DNA of 17,213 bases from Pseudomonadota bacterium (GTDB lineage Bacteria > Pseudomonadota > Alphaproteobacteria > Rhizobiales > Xanthobacteraceae): the NCBI GenBank assembly GCA_023387695.1, contig JAEWHT010000361.1:1-17213 (forward strand). Reading direction: 5' to 3'. Below the pieces are notes generated by a model. The model worked only from the letters and a program-made list of their open reading frames with translations. It ran no database searches and had not been told where the DNA came from. Made by a program: the position numbers and the translations under genes. The first letter of the stretch is position 1; the number at the start of each line of letters is the position of its first letter. This document shows positions 7,628 through 15,278 of the stretch, one piece after another.

Positions 7628-8728
7628 TCAGATGCCGAAGGTCAACTGCGGCTCCGCATCGTCGCCGGCCTGCAGCGACGACAGCGATACGCCGAGGAGC
7701 CTGACGCGCTTCGGCAGCGGCATCTCGATTTCGAGGAGACCGCAGGCGAGGCGCTCCAGCTCGTCCCGGCCGGCAACTGCTACGAGGACGGACTTGCTGC
7801 GGGTGATGATCTCGAAGTCGGCAAACTTGATCTTCAACGTGACGGTGCGGCCCCGGCTGCCTGTCGTCTCGCAATGGCGCCAGACCTTGTCGACGAGCGG
7901 GCGAAGCGCTGTCACGAGCGCATCGAATTTGAACAGGTCCGTCGCGAACGTGGCCTCCGCGCCGATCGACTTGCGAATCCGGTTGGCACGCACCGGCCGT
8001 TCGTCGACGCCGCGGGAGATCCAGTAGTAATAGGCGCCCGACTTGCCGAAATTCGCGTTCATGAATTCGAGCGTCTGGTTGCGGATGTCGAGACCCGTGA
8101 ACAGGCCCAGTGCATTCATCTTCGCGCTCGTGGCCGGTCCAATACCGTGGAACTTGCCGACCGGCAGCGTCTCCACGAAGCCGGGTCCCATTTCAGGGGA
8201 GATCACGAACTGGCCGTTGGGCTTGCGGTGATCGGAGGCGAGCTTGGCCAGGAACTTGTTGTAGGAGATGCCTGCCGACGCGTTGAGCCCGGTCTCGGCC
8301 TTGATCTTCTCGCGGATCCGCAGCGCAATGTCGCGGGCGAGCGGAATGCCTTGCAGGTTTTCCGTCACGTCGAGATAGGCTTCATCAAGCGACAAGGGCT
8401 CGATGATCTCGGTGTGCTCGGCAAAGATCTCGCGGATCTGCCGGCTGATCGCCTTGTAGGTTTCGAAGCGCGGCTTCACGAAGATCAAGTCGGGACATTG
8501 CCGCTTCGCAGTCACCGACGGCATCGCGGACCGAACGCCGAATTTGCGCGCTTCATAGCTCGCGGCAGCGACGACGCCGCGCTCGGCCGACCCGCCGACC
8601 GCGACGGGCTTGCCGCGCAGTTCCGGATTGTCGCGCTGTTCCACCGACGCGTAGAAGGCATCCATGTCGATATGGATGATCTTGCGGACGCGCGTCGCGT
8701 CGCTCTCCGCGGTGTCGGATTCGCTCAT
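7628..8728 (-). CDS. dinB: DNA polymerase IV (Y-family, DinB)
   Basis: Error-prone translesion polymerase, 366 residues from ATG 8728. A TTG five codons upstream (8743) is in frame but less likely; neither has a clear ribosome site. It carries IIHIDMDAFYASVEQ near the N-terminus and PLSLDEAYLDVT with the catalytic Asp-Glu pair. A helix-hairpin-helix segment (VGKFHGIGPATSAKMNALGL) and a little-finger domain follow. The C-terminal QLTFGI resembles the sliding-clamp-binding peptide. It is complete, with all palm motifs intact. It is convergent with iolE and faces the same way as the upstream operon but is separated from it by 69 bp. There is no functional link to the catabolic genes, and no LexA-type box could be picked out upstream. 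Confidence 0.95.
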   Translation of the reverse strand: MSESDTAESDATRVRKIIHIDMDAFYASVEQRDNPELRGKPVAVGGSAERGVVAAASYEARKFGVRSAMPSVTAKRQCPDLIFVKPRFETYKAISRQIREIFAEHTEIIEPLSLDEAYLDVTENLQGIPLARDIALRIREKIKAETGLNASAGISYNKFLAKLASDHRKPNGQFVISPEMGPGFVETLPVGKFHGIGPATSAKMNALGLFTGLDIRNQTLEFMNANFGKSGAYYYWISRGVDERPVRANRIRKSIGAEATFATDLFKFDALVTALRPLVDKVWRHCETTGSRGRTVTLKIKFADFEIITRSKSVLVAVAGRDELERLACGLLEIEMPLPKRVRLLGVSLSSLQAGDDAEPQLTFGI

Positions 8729-8797
8729 GCGCGGATGATACAATCGGGCGCCGGGAAGCGCGAGGTCCGGCGTCTGAACGGAGGCGAGGCGCTGCTG
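8729..8797. other. Spacer between threonine aldolase and dinB
   Basis: 69 bp between the last gene of the large leftward operon and dinB. No T-tailed hairpin that would serve as a terminator is visible, and no strong promoter for dinB. Read-through from the operon into dinB is therefore possible but unsupported. Confidence 0.4.
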
Positions 8798-9853
8798 TCA
8801 GCTTGCTGCCATCGCTTCGCGAACCAGCGCAATAACCTCGTCCGCTTCCTGCTCGGTGCTGTCAAAGCGGGTCACGAAGCGGACGACATCCTGGCCGCGT
8901 CGCGCGAATGGCAGACCGGTCGCCGCGAGACGGGTGATGGCCGGCACAGGGAGGCTCGCAAACACTAGGTTGGCTTCAACCGGTGCCACGAGCCGAACCT
9001 CGGGCAGCGCGGCCAATCCTGAGCCGAGGCGCGTTGCCACCGCATTTGCCTTCGCTGCGAGGCGCAGATACAGGCCGTCCTCGACATAGGCCCGGAGCTG
9101 TGCGGAGAGATAGCGCATCTTCGACCAGGTCATGCCGGCGCGGCGAAGGCGATAAGACAGGGGCTCGACGAGGTCCTGATCGAACACGACGATGGCGTCC
9201 GCCGACATCGCCCCGTTCTTGGTCGCGCCAAAGGACAGGATGTCAACACCGGCCCGCCAGGTCATCTCGGACGGCGTGCAGCCGAGCCGCGCCAGCGCGT
9301 TGGCGAAGCGAGCGCCGTCCATATGCACCGACAGGCCCCGTTCATGCGCAATGGTGCCGATCTCTCTGATCTCGGCGAGTGAATAGACAGTGCCATATTC
9401 GCTGGCCTGGGTGATCGACACCGCGTCGGGTTGTGCGCGATTGCGGATACCCCAGCCGGCGCCGGCAAGCGCCGCGCGCAACATCGCCGGTTCGAGCCGA
9501 AAATGCTTGCCCGGCATGGCGAGAAGCTTTGCGCCGCCAGTGAAGGCTTCTGTCGCGCCGCCTTCCGCGGTGTGGATGTGTGCTTCCTCGTGGCAATAGA
9601 CGGCGCCATAGGGACGCACGCAGCTTGCTAGCGACAGGGCATTGGCCGCCGTGCCGGTCGGCACCGGAAACACGATAACTTCAGTCTCGAACAGCGCCGA
9701 GAAGCGCTTGTTGAGCAACGCCGAATAATCGTCGTCGCCATAGGAGGCCGCCGCGCCGCGATTGACGTCAGCGATCGCCTGGAGAATCTCCGGCGCAACC
9801 GGCGCGACATTGTCGCTGCGAAAATTCGGGAGCGTGCGGTTTGCAGAGGTCAT
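8798..9853 (-). CDS. ltaE: Low-specificity threonine aldolase family enzyme
   Basis: PLP enzyme of the threonine-aldolase/beta-eliminating lyase family. Members cleave L-threonine, allo-threonine or other beta-hydroxy amino acids to glycine plus an aldehyde. There are 351 residues, normal length. Visible motifs are FRSDNVAPVAPEI (11-23), SYGDDDY (37-43), PTGTAANAL (65-73), the HEEAHIH segment (88-94) whose His would stack on PLP, HMDGAR with Asp179 (177-182), and SFGATKNG with the Schiff-base Lys212. It lies 17 bp after the permease stop with an AGGAC ribosome site, so it is the last gene of the transporter operon. Placement suggests the imported compound or a product is a beta-hydroxy amino acid, giving glycine. 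A housekeeping threonine aldolase is the alternative. Confidence 0.87.
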   Translation of the reverse strand: MTSANRTLPNFRSDNVAPVAPEILQAIADVNRGAAASYGDDDYSALLNKRFSALFETEVIVFPVPTGTAANALSLASCVRPYGAVYCHEEAHIHTAEGGATEAFTGGAKLLAMPGKHFRLEPAMLRAALAGAGWGIRNRAQPDAVSITQASEYGTVYSLAEIREIGTIAHERGLSVHMDGARFANALARLGCTPSEMTWRAGVDILSFGATKNGAMSADAIVVFDQDLVEPLSYRLRRAGMTWSKMRYLSAQLRAYVEDGLYLRLAAKANAVATRLGSGLAALPEVRLVAPVEANLVFASLPVPAITRLAATGLPFARRGQDVVRFVTRFDSTEQEADEVIALVREAMAAS

Positions 9854-9870
9854 GACGTCCTGTCCTGCCG

Positions 9871-11508
9871 TCAGATGACGGTCGTTTCTCGGCTGCTGGT
9901 GCGCCGGTTGATGAGAAGCAACGGGATCGCGGTGACGAGGATGAGAACCGCGGCTGCAGCGGCAGCGAGGCCCGCGCCGGTGCCTTCGATCGCGTGGTAC
10001 ATCACGACGGTCGTGGTCGCCCAGCGGCTCGAATAGAGCACGATGGTCGAACTCAGCTCGGATGCCGCCGTGATCCAGACCAGGACCAGGCCGCCGACAA
10101 GGCCGCTTGCCATCAGGGGTATCGTTAATGCCGCGAACGTCCTGGTCGGCGAGACCCCGAGATTGATCGAGGCCTCCTCGAGCGACGGATCGAGCTGATG
10201 CACGATCGCCGAGGAGGAGCGAATAGCAAAGGGCAGCTTGCGGACGACATAAGCAATCACCAGGATCAGCCAGCCGCCGGTCAGGACCAGAGGTCCGCTG
10301 TTGAAGGCCACGATCAGCCCGATCGCCAGGATCGTGCCCGAGACGGCAAACGGCACCATGCCGATGAAGTCGAGCAGTCCTGTCAGGCGCGAGCGGTGCC
10401 GGGCGACGACATAGCCGATCGGAGCGCCGATCAGCATTGTTGCAACCGCAGCGACGCTCGCAAGCGTTACCGTGTTGAGCAGTGGCCGGAACGAGCCGGA
10501 CAAGAGTGTGACGTAGTTATCCAGTCCCAGCTCCCAGGTTAGGACGGGACCGCGGAAGCGCAGAACGGACACCATCAGCACGGCCGCGAAGGGCAGCAGT
10601 GACACGATAACGATGCCCCAGCTCACGACCGCTGCCAGCCATCGCAATCCCGGCGGCAACACCAGTTTGACGGGCGCGCTGCGCGCATTGGTCGAGAAGC
10701 GGCGCTTGCCGAGATAGTGCCGTTGCACGAGCAGCGCCAGCGCGGTGCAGGCGATCAGGAGGACGCTGAGTGCGCCGGCGGCGGCAGGGTTTGCGTCGGA
10801 CTCACCGGCGAACAGCTTGAAGATGTCGACGGCGAGGAATGGTCGATCTTCGGCCAGTACGGCGGGCACGCCGAAATTCTCCAGCGCCTCGATGAAAACG
10901 AGAAGGCCGCCGGCGAGAATGGCCGGCATCACGATCGGAAGCAGCACGGTGCGGACTGCATAAGACGGCGAACCGCCGAGATTGCGGGCCGCTTCCTCCA
11001 TCGAGGCGTCGACGGCCTGGAAGCCCGCCAGCACGGGCATCACCACATAGGGATAGAGCGTCAGCGTGAACACGATGACGATGCCGGGCATGCCGTAGAT
11101 CGAGCCGATCGGGATGCCGATCCCGCGCAGCGCCGTGGTGACGACGCCGGCATGGCCGAACAGCAGCACCAGCGCGTAGGCGCTGACAAAGGAGGGCAGC
11201 ACCAGCGGCAGCGACGCCAATGTCAGCAGCAGCGCGCGGCCCGGCACGTCGATCCGGGCGAGGCAGAAGGCGAGCGGGATGCCGATCGCGCAAGCAAGGC
11301 CTGTCGCCAGCGTTGCCGCGAGCAGGCTGTTGCCGATTGAGCCGAGGTAATAGCGGCTCTTCACGATCGCCGCGTAGTTGGCGAAGGTGAAGGCACCCGT
11401 GCTGTCGACCCTGATGCTGGCCTCGAGCACCAGCGCCAGTGGGTACAGCAGAAAGACTGCCAGCAGCACCAGGGCCACCAGGGCTACGATGGTGGCAAAG
11501 CGCTTCAT
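9871..11508 (-). CDS. Fused two-domain ABC permease (FbpB/PhnU-like)
   Basis: Inner-membrane channel of the operon's importer, 545 residues, carrying two transport domains in one chain. The first EAA loop is EEAARNLGGSPSYAVRTVLLP (about 171-191) and the second EEASINLGVSPTRTFAALTIP (about 444-464). Each sits after a cluster of membrane segments and would dock on the ATPase. The size is typical of FbpB-like fused permeases. It is about 200 residues shorter at the N-terminus than expected for the other permease in this window. ATG overlaps the ATPase stop (ATGA). Iron, phosphonate, polyamine and sugar-phosphate systems share this architecture, so the sequence does not fix the substrate. Confidence 0.92.
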   Translation of the reverse strand: MKRFATIVALVALVLLAVFLLYPLALVLEASIRVDSTGAFTFANYAAIVKSRYYLGSIGNSLLAATLATGLACAIGIPLAFCLARIDVPGRALLLTLASLPLVLPSFVSAYALVLLFGHAGVVTTALRGIGIPIGSIYGMPGIVIVFTLTLYPYVVMPVLAGFQAVDASMEEAARNLGGSPSYAVRTVLLPIVMPAILAGGLLVFIEALENFGVPAVLAEDRPFLAVDIFKLFAGESDANPAAAGALSVLLIACTALALLVQRHYLGKRRFSTNARSAPVKLVLPPGLRWLAAVVSWGIVIVSLLPFAAVLMVSVLRFRGPVLTWELGLDNYVTLLSGSFRPLLNTVTLASVAAVATMLIGAPIGYVVARHRSRLTGLLDFIGMVPFAVSGTILAIGLIVAFNSGPLVLTGGWLILVIAYVVRKLPFAIRSSSAIVHQLDPSLEEASINLGVSPTRTFAALTIPLMASGLVGGLVLVWITAASELSSTIVLYSSRWATTTVVMYHAIEGTGAGLAAAAAAVLILVTAIPLLLINRRTSSRETTVI

Positions 11509-12566
11509 GGCGCGGGGAACGCAATGATCTGTGCGGGATCATAGGCTAGCACCAGCGGCGCACCGGGCTGGGCATCAAATGCGGCGCCGCCGAGCGCCGA
11601 GATCCGAAGTGCTGTGCCATCCGGCAGCGTGGCGTGGAGACGCTGCACCGGGCCGAGAAATTCGCGCAGCGCCAGCCGTGCCTGCACGTGCGGACCGTCG
11701 GACCCGTCGGCGACCCGCAAGGCTTCCGGCCTCAGCGACAGCAGAACCTTTGCGCCCGGCGAGCCGACCTCGCCCCGAACCGTGAACTCCGTTCCGGCGG
11801 CGGCGACCTCTGTGTTGCGGCCATCGAAGGCCTTTGCGATGCCCGGCACCATATTGGTCGAGCCGAGGAATTCGGCGACGAAGGCGGTCTGCGGCATCCG
11901 GTAGATGCGCTCGGGCGTGTCGACCTGTTCGACCTTGCCTTGCCGCAGGACGGCAATGCGGTCGGAAATCGCGAGCGCCTCCTCCTGATCATGCGTCACA
12001 TAGATCGCCGTCAGGCCGAGCGCTTGCTGCAACTGGCGGATCTCGATGCGCATCTCGGTCCGCAGCTGCGCGTCGAGATTGGACAAGGGTTCGTCGAACA
12101 GCAGCACCGCGGGTTCGATGACGAGCGCACGGGCGATTGCCACGCGTTGCAGCTGACCGCCGGAGAGCTGGTGCGGCGAGCGCGGGCCATAGCCAGAAAG
12201 GCGCACCCGTTCGAGCGCCTTGTCGACGCGCGACTTGATCTCGGCCGTGGGGATCTTTCTCGCCTTCAGCCCATAGGAAACGTTTTCGGCCACGGTATGG
12301 TTCGGAAAGATCGCGTAGTTCTGGAACACCATGCCGGTGTCGCGTCGATGCGCGGGCAGGCCGTCGATGCGCTTGTCGCCGAAGGAAATCGATCCGGTCT
12401 CGACATCGACGAAGCCGGCGATCATGCGCAGCAGCGTCGTCTTGCCGCAGCCCGACGGCCCGAGCAGCGTGAACAGCTCGCCATGTCTAATCGTCAGCGA
12501 GATGTCGTCCACCGCACGCACCGCACCGAAGCTGCGGGTCAGATTTTCGATCCGGATCGACGTCAT
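11505..12566 (-). CDS. ABC transporter ATPase (PotA/FbpC type)
   Basis: Cytoplasmic energy-coupling subunit, 353 residues. All catalytic motifs are intact: Walker A GPSGCGKT (36-43), Q-loop Gln82 in VFQNYAIFP, signature LSGGQ (134-138), Walker B VLLFDEP (154-160) with catalytic Glu159, and His192 in VTHDQEEAL. About 120 C-terminal residues form the TOBE-type domain usual in this subfamily; the segment TEFTVRGEVGSPGAKVLLSL is part of it. It lies 4 bp downstream of the binding-protein stop and overlaps the permease by 4 bp, so the three form one importer. It might also serve the left-hand transporter, whose ATPase is not seen, but that system probably has its own. Confidence 0.95.
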   Translation of the reverse strand: MTSIRIENLTRSFGAVRAVDDISLTIRHGELFTLLGPSGCGKTTLLRMIAGFVDVETGSISFGDKRIDGLPAHRRDTGMVFQNYAIFPNHTVAENVSYGLKARKIPTAEIKSRVDKALERVRLSGYGPRSPHQLSGGQLQRVAIARALVIEPAVLLFDEPLSNLDAQLRTEMRIEIRQLQQALGLTAIYVTHDQEEALAISDRIAVLRQGKVEQVDTPERIYRMPQTAFVAEFLGSTNMVPGIAKAFDGRNTEVAAAGTEFTVRGEVGSPGAKVLLSLRPEALRVADGSDGPHVQARLALREFLGPVQRLHATLPDGTALRISALGGAAFDAQPGAPLVLAYDPAQIIAFPAP

Positions 12567-12570
12567 GAAG

Positions 12571-13578
12571 TCAGCGCGTATCCTGGATCGTCGTCTTCAG
12601 CCGCGCCAGCGTATCACGGCGCGCCGCTTCCCATTTGGCATCGTCGTAAGGCAGCACCTTGATATCAGAGAACGGCACCATGCCGGGCGCAACAGCGCCG
12701 AGCTCGATGTCCTGACGGGCAGGGCGGCGGAACGTTGCCCTCAGCAGCATCTCCTGCACGTCCTTGCTGGCGAGGTAATCGATGAGTTGCTTGGCCGCAT
12801 CCGTGTTCGGTCCGCCCTTCAGGATGCCGGCGCCCTCGACGACCGCATGCGTGCCCTCTGCAGGATATACGACGCTCACCGGCGCGCCATTGTGGGCCCA
12901 CAGGAAGCCGGCATATTCGAGCGTGATGCCGAGCGGATATTCGCCGCTGCCGACGCCTTCAAACACTTGCGTCGAGCGATTGAGCACCTTCGCATTCCCC
13001 AGCAGCTGGCTCATCTTGGTCCAGGCCGCGTCGTTGTCGCCCCATTGCGAGAGCAGCAGGGTGGCGGCTGCATAGGAGAAGCCGGAATTGCTGGGGTCGG
13101 TATAAGCGAGCTTGCCCTTCCATTTGGGGTCAAGAAGATCGGCCCACGATTTCGGACCGCTGGCCTTGTCGATCGCCTTGGTGTTCTGACCGATCACGAC
13201 GACCTGGATGTTGGTGCCGAGCCAGAGATCCCCGGGATCGCGAAATTGCGCGGGCACGGCGTCGCGGCCCTTGGACGGGTAGGGCTGAAGATAAGGGCTC
13301 GCCAACCGCAGGATCGTCGCGCTGACGCCCCAGATCACGTCGCCTTGCGGATTGGCGGCCTCGGATGTGATGCGGCGGACGAGCACGCCCGATCCGGTCG
13401 AGACCACGTCGACCTTGATTCCGGTCGCCTTGGCAAAGCCGTCGGAGACAAGCTTGTTCACGGTGTCGTCGTTGGCCGAATAGAGCACGACATGCTGCTC
13501 GGCCCAGGCCGAACCGGCCGCAAGGAGCGAGACGGCGAGCGCGACGCCGCGGGCGAGGTGTGATGCTGGATATCTCAT
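12571..13578 (-). CDS. Periplasmic solute-binding protein (Fe/2-AEP-like family)
   Basis: Periplasmic receptor of the right-hand importer, 335 residues. A signal peptide (hydrophobic 11-22, cleavage likely after SAWA, residue 26) precedes HVVLYSANDDTVNKLVSDGF. That opening, together with KATGIKVDVVSTGSGVLVRRI, EAANPQGDVIWG, LDPKWKGKLAYTDP and SNSGFSYAA, is typical of the binding proteins annotated for ferric iron or 2-aminoethylphosphonate. No tandem tyrosines are present, so iron is unlikely. A GGAGAAGG ribosome site precedes the ATG, 30 bp from the aminotransferase stop. The ligand should be what the co-transcribed hydro-lyase, aminotransferase and aldolase degrade, probably a small acid or amino acid; 2-aminoethylphosphonate is possible but no phosphonatase is nearby. 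Confidence 0.88.
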   Translation of the reverse strand: MRYPASHLARGVALAVSLLAAGSAWAEQHVVLYSANDDTVNKLVSDGFAKATGIKVDVVSTGSGVLVRRITSEAANPQGDVIWGVSATILRLASPYLQPYPSKGRDAVPAQFRDPGDLWLGTNIQVVVIGQNTKAIDKASGPKSWADLLDPKWKGKLAYTDPSNSGFSYAAATLLLSQWGDNDAAWTKMSQLLGNAKVLNRSTQVFEGVGSGEYPLGITLEYAGFLWAHNGAPVSVVYPAEGTHAVVEGAGILKGGPNTDAAKQLIDYLASKDVQEMLLRATFRRPARQDIELGAVAPGMVPFSDIKVLPYDDAKWEAARRDTLARLKTTIQDTR

Positions 13579-13608
13579 CGGGTTCGCCTTCTCCGGTTCT
13601 GCTGTTGC

Positions 13609-14784
13609 TTATTTGGTTTTCGCGAGATGTTCGGTCGCGGCCTTGAGCCCGGCTCCACGTTCGATCGGAAGGCCGAGCTTGGTCAATACGTCTTCCAGGT
13701 GAAGCAAGTCGGTCAGAATGGTTGCGGCGCTGAATGCACCCATCGTGCCAAACCTGATGACACGGCCGGAGAGCCGGTTGCGCGCACCCGCGATGACCGT
13801 GCGATGGTCCTGATAGAGCTGCCGCACGATCGTTCCGCCCTCGTGCCCATCAGGCACCCTGAAGACAACCACCGTGTTCGAGCGCGGTCCGTGCTCGCAA
13901 AAATCCGCGAGCCCGAGCGCGGCGCCGCCGGCGCGCAGTGCGCCGGATAGGAGCTCATGGCGCGCGAGCACGTTGGGGAGGCCTTCTTCGTGCATCATCG
14001 TCAGCGACTCGCGCAGACCGTAAAGCAGGCTGACCGGCGCGGTGAACGGCGTCTCGTTCAATTCAACAGACTTCAGCGCGCGGCGGAAATCCCAGAAGAA
14101 GACGGATCGCTTCTCGTCCTGCTCGATCACGCGCCATGCCTTGGGGCTCACACTGGCGAGCGCGAGACCGGGTGGGCACATCAGCGCCTTCTGCGAGGCC
14201 GAGACGACGATATCGACGCCCCATTCGTCCTGCTTTATCGCGATGCCGCCGAGACCGCTCACGGAATCCGCGATTAGCAGCGTGGGTGCGTCGCGTACCA
14301 ACGCGCCGAGCGCCGCAAGATCGGCCACCATTCCGGTCGAGCTCTCATTGTGGACGACGACCATGGCGCGATAGGTGTGTTCGCGTAAGCGCGCCTCCAC
14401 CGCGGCAACGTCGATGGCCTTGCCCCACTCGGTCGCCACAGTGTCGACCGTGATGTTCATCGCTTTCGCGATGGATGTGAAGCGCTCGCCGAACTGACCA
14501 TGCTCGATCACGAGAATGCGGCTGTCGGGCCCGACCACGTTGACGAGCGCGGCTTCCATGACGCCGGTCCCGGAGCTCGCAAAGAACATGACACGGTTCG
14601 TCGTACCAAGCACCGGGCGGATCATCTCCTCGGTCTCGCCGATTGCGGTTTTGCACTCGGGGCCACGATGATTGACGATCACTCCGGCTGTAGCTTGGCG
14701 AACCCTTTCAGGGACTTCGGTGGGGCCCGGAAGCCGAAGACGATATCCCGTCGCAGGAATCGCGGATGGTGTGTTTGTCGTCAT
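13609..14784 (-). CDS. Class V aminotransferase (AGT/SGAT-like)
   Basis: PLP-dependent aminotransferase of the alanine/serine-glyoxylate family, 391 residues, normal length and complete. Motifs are RLPGPTEVPERV (17-28), SSGTG (70-74, phosphate clamp), HNESSTG (145-151), IADSVSGLGG with Asp173 against the pyridine nitrogen (171-180), and SASQKALMCPPG (195-206) with Schiff-base Lys199. The ATG overlaps the small hydro-lyase subunit stop (ATGA), and the binding-protein gene follows after 30 bp. Relatives move amino groups between glyoxylate, pyruvate, serine, alanine or aspartate; PhnW (2-aminoethylphosphonate) and BhcA are more distant relatives. In this operon it would add or remove the amino group of a pathway intermediate; glyoxylate/glycine exchange with the downstream aldolase is attractive but inferred. 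Confidence 0.88.
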   Translation of the reverse strand: MTTNTPSAIPATGYRLRLPGPTEVPERVRQATAGVIVNHRGPECKTAIGETEEMIRPVLGTTNRVMFFASSGTGVMEAALVNVVGPDSRILVIEHGQFGERFTSIAKAMNITVDTVATEWGKAIDVAAVEARLREHTYRAMVVVHNESSTGMVADLAALGALVRDAPTLLIADSVSGLGGIAIKQDEWGVDIVVSASQKALMCPPGLALASVSPKAWRVIEQDEKRSVFFWDFRRALKSVELNETPFTAPVSLLYGLRESLTMMHEEGLPNVLARHELLSGALRAGGAALGLADFCEHGPRSNTVVVFRVPDGHEGGTIVRQLYQDHRTVIAGARNRLSGRVIRFGTMGAFSAATILTDLLHLEDVLTKLGLPIERGAGLKAATEHLAKTK

Positions 14785-15278
14785 AGTCTGAAGTCACCGT
14801 TTTGACGCATATAGGCAACGAGGCCGCCCGCACTGAGGATCGCTTTCATGATGTCAGGCAGAGGCTCCGGCTTAAGGGTATCGCCGCTGCGCGCGTTGCG
14901 GATCGCGCCTGTCTCATCGGAGACCAGAATGTCACCGTCCTGAATGCCACTGGTGTCGCAGACCAGCGGCAGCAAGCCGTTGTTGATCGCATTCCGATAG
15001 TAGGTCCGCGAAAAGCTTCGCGCGATCACCGCGGGAACGCCGGCCCCGAGCACTGTCGTGACCGCGACCTCCATCGCCGAGCCGCATCCGAAATTCTTCC
15101 CCGCCACCAGGATGTCGCCTGATAGCACCGAGGCTGCAAAGCTGGGATCGACATGCTCGAACAGGAATTGCTTGAGCACGGCGGGATCGAGGCTCTCGCG
15201 CTTGCGCGTCGAACTGATGATCGAGTCGGTGTTGACGTCGTCGCCGACAAGCCGCGCGCGTCCTCGCAAGATCGTCAT
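14781..15278 (-). CDS. Aconitase-superfamily hydro-lyase, small subunit (LeuD-like)
   Basis: Swivelling-domain subunit of a two-part hydro-lyase, 165 residues, the short archaeal-type LeuD/HacB/DmdB size rather than the roughly 200 of bacterial LeuD. It shows GDDVNTDSI (12-20), GKNFGCGS (60-67) and YYRNAINNGLLPL (93-105). The usual GSSRE motif reads GSAMEVA (66-72): Ser67 (the aconitase base position) is kept, but the second Ser is Ala68 and the substrate-carboxylate Arg is Met69. That points away from isopropylmalate or citrate. ATG overlaps the large-subunit stop and TGA overlaps the aminotransferase start, so three genes are translationally coupled. The family is certain, the reaction unknown. 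Confidence 0.87.
   Translation of the reverse strand: MTILRGRARLVGDDVNTDSIISSTRKRESLDPAVLKQFLFEHVDPSFAASVLSGDILVAGKNFGCGSAMEVAVTTVLGAGVPAVIARSFSRTYYRNAINNGLLPLVCDTSGIQDGDILVSDETGAIRNARSGDTLKPEPLPDIMKAILSAGGLVAYMRQNGDFRL

Noticed and set aside
8729..8797. Rho-independent terminator after the threonine aldolase gene
   Set aside because: Short GC inverted repeats occur but without a T tract.
11634..13563. Two overlapping plus-strand frames of 342 and 410 codons
   Set aside because: Antisense to the ATPase and binding-protein genes, whose motifs are intact; translations lack domain features.
12571..14784. A standard 2-aminoethylphosphonate operon (phnW plus importer)
   Set aside because: The aminotransferase has the AGT/SGAT-like opening rather than that of PhnW, and no phosphonatase or phosphonoacetate enzyme is present. 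Ligand left open.
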